NCBI GenBank assembly: GCA_035526335.1
Contig: DATLCN010000026.1
Span: 91,200 to 155,199, forward strand
Direction of reading: 5' to 3'
Source of the DNA: GCA-2861595 sp035526335
GTDB lineage: Bacteria; Actinomycetota; Acidimicrobiia; Acidimicrobiales; GCA-2861595
DNA length: 64,000 nucleotides
Under the pieces are notes generated by a model. That model did no database searches and was not told where the DNA came from. It was given only the letters and a program-made list of their open reading frames with translations. The translations under genes and the position numbers were made by a program. Shown one piece after another: positions 62,157 to 64,000 of this stretch (its first letter is position 1; each line of letters begins with the position of its first letter).

Positions 62157-63080
62157 TCAGACCCAGTGCTCCCACCCGCCTTCGGGCAGCGGGCCACCGG
62201 CCAGCACCCGCTCGTCGGGGTCTCCGGTGCAGCGCCCGATGGCGATGGGCGCCGGCAACCCGGCCGCGGCGAAGCCAGCCGCCACCCGCCCCGGATCGGG
62301 AGCGGTGAAGACGAGCTCGTAGTCCTCTCCCCCGGCGAGGGCCTCGGCCTCGGCGGCGCCATCGGCCACGGGAACCGTGTCCACAACCACGCCGGTTCCC
62401 GAGGCGCGGGCCAGGTGGCGCAAATCGGCGACCAGCCCGTCGGAGACGTCGATCATGGCGGTGGCGCCGGCGGCGCGGGCAGCAGCGCCCTCGGCCGGGC
62501 GGGCCCTGGGCCGGCGGTGGGCGCGGATAAGGGGGTCGTCACGACTCCCGGCGGGGTGGGCGGCCGCCTCCCGCAGGCGGCGCAGACCGGCGGCCGACGA
62601 ACCGAGCGGCCCGGTGACGAAGATCGTGTCGCCGGCGCCGGCGCCGGAGCGGAGAACGGGCGGAGCGGCGCCGGCGCCGGCGTCGCCGACCACCGTCACC
62701 GAGACGACCAGCTGCGACGCGCCGCTCAGGTCGCCGCCCACGACCGGGCAGCCGTACTCGGAGCTGGCCGCCACAACGCCGGCGTAGAGCAGGTCGATGT
62801 CGGTGCCCTCCGGGGCGCACAGGCTCACCAGCAGGTGGGTGGGTCGCCCTCCCATGGCGGCCACGTCGCTCACCGCCGCCGCCACCGCCTTCCAGCCGAA
62901 GTCGTCGAGGCCGACGAGGTCGAGGTCGGCGTGGACCCCTGCCACCACCGCATCGGAGGTCAGCAGGAGCGCCCCTGCCGGCGCCGCCACCACGGCCGCG
63001 TCGTCGCCGATCCACGTCTCCCCCGCAGCCGGCTGGGGCAGCATGCGGCGGAACCGGTCGATGGCTGCGAATTCGCCCAC
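62157..63080 (-). CDS. thiL: Thiamine-monophosphate kinase
   Basis: Makes thiamine diphosphate from the monophosphate. 307 residues. WIGDDAAVVA, LLTSDAVVAGVHADLDL, AVSDVAAMGGRPTHLLVSL, VGGDLSGASQLVVSVTVVG, IDVSDGLVADLRHLA and GGEDYELVFTAP are the PurM/ThiL landmarks. GTG at 63080; a GACGCT hexamer at six bases is a weaker leaderless -10. Divergent from the next gene across only 18 bp. Confidence 0.95.
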   Translation of the reverse strand: MGEFAAIDRFRRMLPQPAAGETWIGDDAAVVAAPAGALLLTSDAVVAGVHADLDLVGLDDFGWKAVAAAVSDVAAMGGRPTHLLVSLCAPEGTDIDLLYAGVVAASSEYGCPVVGGDLSGASQLVVSVTVVGDAGAGAAPPVLRSGAGAGDTIFVTGPLGSSAAGLRRLREAAAHPAGSRDDPLIRAHRRPRARPAEGAAARAAGATAMIDVSDGLVADLRHLARASGTGVVVDTVPVADGAAEAEALAGGEDYELVFTAPDPGRVAAGFAAAGLPAPIAIGRCTGDPDERVLAGGPLPEGGWEHWV

Positions 63081-63085
63081 CCCGG

Positions 63086-63091
63086 TAGCGT
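63086..63091 (+). promoter_or_regulatory. -10 element TAGCGT of the cold-shock-like gene
   Basis: TAGCGT lies seven bases before the ATG at 63099 inside an 18-bp divergent spacer, leaving no room for a ribosome binding site. Confidence 0.5.
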
Positions 63092-63098
63092 CCCTTCC

Positions 63099-63332
63099 AT
63101 GCAGGGAGTGATCAAGTCCTACGACCCGGGGAGCAGGGAAGGCGTCGTCGTCCGAGACACCGACCGGAGTGAATACGAACTGGCTCCCAATGCCCTAAAG
63201 GATTCAATATTCCGCATGTTGCGCCAGGGTCAGCGGGTCGTCTTCGACCTCGACTCCCAGGGGCTCGCCACCCGTTGCCGCCTCGGCTCCGAGGTCGACA
63301 TGGGCACGCCGCCCGAGCCGCCGCCCCCGTAG
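63099..63332 (+). CDS. Small OB-fold protein, cold-shock-domain-like
   Basis: 77 residues. The pattern QGVIKSYDPGSREGVVV then MLRQGQRVVFDLDS matches small cold-shock-like OB folds; the aromatic RNP residues of true CspA are mostly missing, so nucleic-acid binding is uncertain. A Pro-rich tail ends the protein. Leaderless promoter inferred. Confidence 0.65.
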   Translation: MQGVIKSYDPGSREGVVVRDTDRSEYELAPNALKDSIFRMLRQGQRVVFDLDSQGLATRCRLGSEVDMGTPPEPPPP

Positions 63333-63349
63333 TCTTCCTACTATTGGTC

Positions 63350-64000
63350 ATGAAGGCTCCGACTGACAACGAGAAGCTGATCGCGTGGGTCGACGAGATC
63401 GCCGACCTGACCCAGCCGGACGCCGTCGAATGGTGTGACGGTTCGGCCGATGAGTACGACCGCCTGTGCCAGCTGCTCGTCGACACCGGCACGTTCACCC
63501 CCCTTTCCGAGGCGAAGCGCCCGAACTCGTTCTGGGCCCGCTCCGACCCGGCCGACGTCGCCCGGGTGGAGGACCGCACCTTCATCTGCTCGGAGACGGA
63601 GGCCGGCGCCGGCCACACCAACAACTGGCGCGAGCCCTCGGAGATGCGCGACACGCTGAATGGCCTTTTCAAGGGTTCGATGAGGGGACGCACCATGTAC
63701 GTGGTGCCCTTCTCCATGGGCCCGCTCGGGTCGCCGCTGGCCCAGATCGGGATCGAGCTGACCGACTCGCCATACGTGGTGGCCAACATGCGGATCGTGA
63801 CCCGTATGGGCGCCGGCGCCCTGGAGGTTCTCGGCGACGAGGGCGAGTTCGTGCCCTGCCTTCACTCCGTAGGTGCCCCCCTCGAGCCTGGCCAGGCCGA
63901 TTCCGCGTGGCCCTGCGACGCCGACAACAGGTACATCGTTCATTTCCCCGAGACCCGGGAGATCTGGTCGTTCGGCTCCGGCTACGGCGGCAACGCCCTG
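63350..64000 (+). CDS. pckG: Phosphoenolpyruvate carboxykinase (GTP), truncated by the window end
   Basis: First 217 residues. VEWCDGSADEYDRLCQLLVD, ETEAGAGHTNNW, MRGRTMYVVPFSMGPLGSPL and GSGYGGNAL match the GTP-dependent enzyme, which interconverts oxaloacetate and PEP in gluconeogenesis. The nucleotide-binding and C-terminal parts lie outside. ATG at 63350; TACTAT is five bases upstream and no ribosome binding site is visible. Confidence 0.95.
   Translation, partial: MKAPTDNEKLIAWVDEIADLTQPDAVEWCDGSADEYDRLCQLLVDTGTFTPLSEAKRPNSFWARSDPADVARVEDRTFICSETEAGAGHTNNWREPSEMRDTLNGLFKGSMRGRTMYVVPFSMGPLGSPLAQIGIELTDSPYVVANMRIVTRMGAGALEVLGDEGEFVPCLHSVGAPLEPGQADSAWPCDADNRYIVHFPETREIWSFGSGYGGNAL

Overview
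This is a G+C-rich chromosomal segment of an actinobacterium. The gene order matches the actinomycete core: rpsO-pnp-M16 protease-dapB, rimP-nusA-ylxR-infB-DUF503-rbfA, dprA-whiG-M23-rpsB-tsf-pyrH-frr-cdsA-dxr-rseP, rpsP-khpA-rimM-trmD-rplS-lepB, ffh, ftsY, smc-mutM-rnc-acpP-plsX-rpmF, and recG-fakA-rpmB-thiD-thiL. A SepIVA-like coiled-coil protein, a WhiG-type sigma factor and DUF2469 also fit. A deep-branching lineage such as Acidimicrobiia is my inference, because several neighbourhoods are rearranged relative to Streptomyces (for example ispG points against dxr-rseP). No marker in the window fixes the class. I found no tRNA, rRNA, CRISPR array, insertion sequence or prophage.

Layout. 0.1-11 kb: a membrane-anchored hypothetical protein diverges from a DedA-like protein, followed by dapB, an M16 peptidase, pnp, rpsO, the rescue factor arfB on the other strand, ribF, truB, an NrnA-type phosphoesterase, rbfA and DUF503. 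11-18 kb: infB, ylxR, nusA, rimP, proS. 18-28 kb: ispG, then the rseP/dxr/cdsA/frr/pyrH/tsf/rpsB block and a secreted M23-like/hydrolase fusion. 28-38 kb: whiG-like sigma factor, dprA, comM, two tiny genes on the opposite strand, yraN, DUF2469, lepB, rplS, trmD, rimM, khpA, rpsP, ffh, ftsY. 38.4-47.9 kb: an accessory island. 47.9-64 kb: smc, mutM, rnc, acpP, plsX, rpmF, DUF177, sepIVA-like, coaD, rsmD, a small secreted peptide, recG, fakA, rpmB, thiD, thiL, a cold-shock-like protein and the start of GTP-type PEP carboxykinase.

The most interesting region is the island between ftsY and smc, genes usually neighbours in actinobacteria. It encodes a transcription factor built from two complete receiver-LuxR units in one chain, a secreted GH6 cellulase with a carbohydrate-binding module, and a four-gene translationally coupled operon. 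The operon encodes a 926-residue fusion of a flippase-like half and a GT-C glycosyltransferase half, a cellulose-synthase-like GT2 with no recognisable PilZ domain, a GH8 glycanase and a Thr-rich surface protein. I infer a self-contained beta-glucan (cellulose-like) assembly and trimming system.

Two genome-wide features also stand out. First, at least nine genes have an exact TANNNT hexamer six bases before an ATG or GTG, which is the signature of leaderless transcripts; it fixes several start codons and is packed into 18-47 bp divergent spacers. Second, rnc and ylxR have their conserved N-termini encoded upstream of any ATG, GTG or TTG. In rnc a CTG sits exactly in a 4-base CTGA overlap with acpP, the same register as the ATGA and GTGA overlaps used throughout the window.
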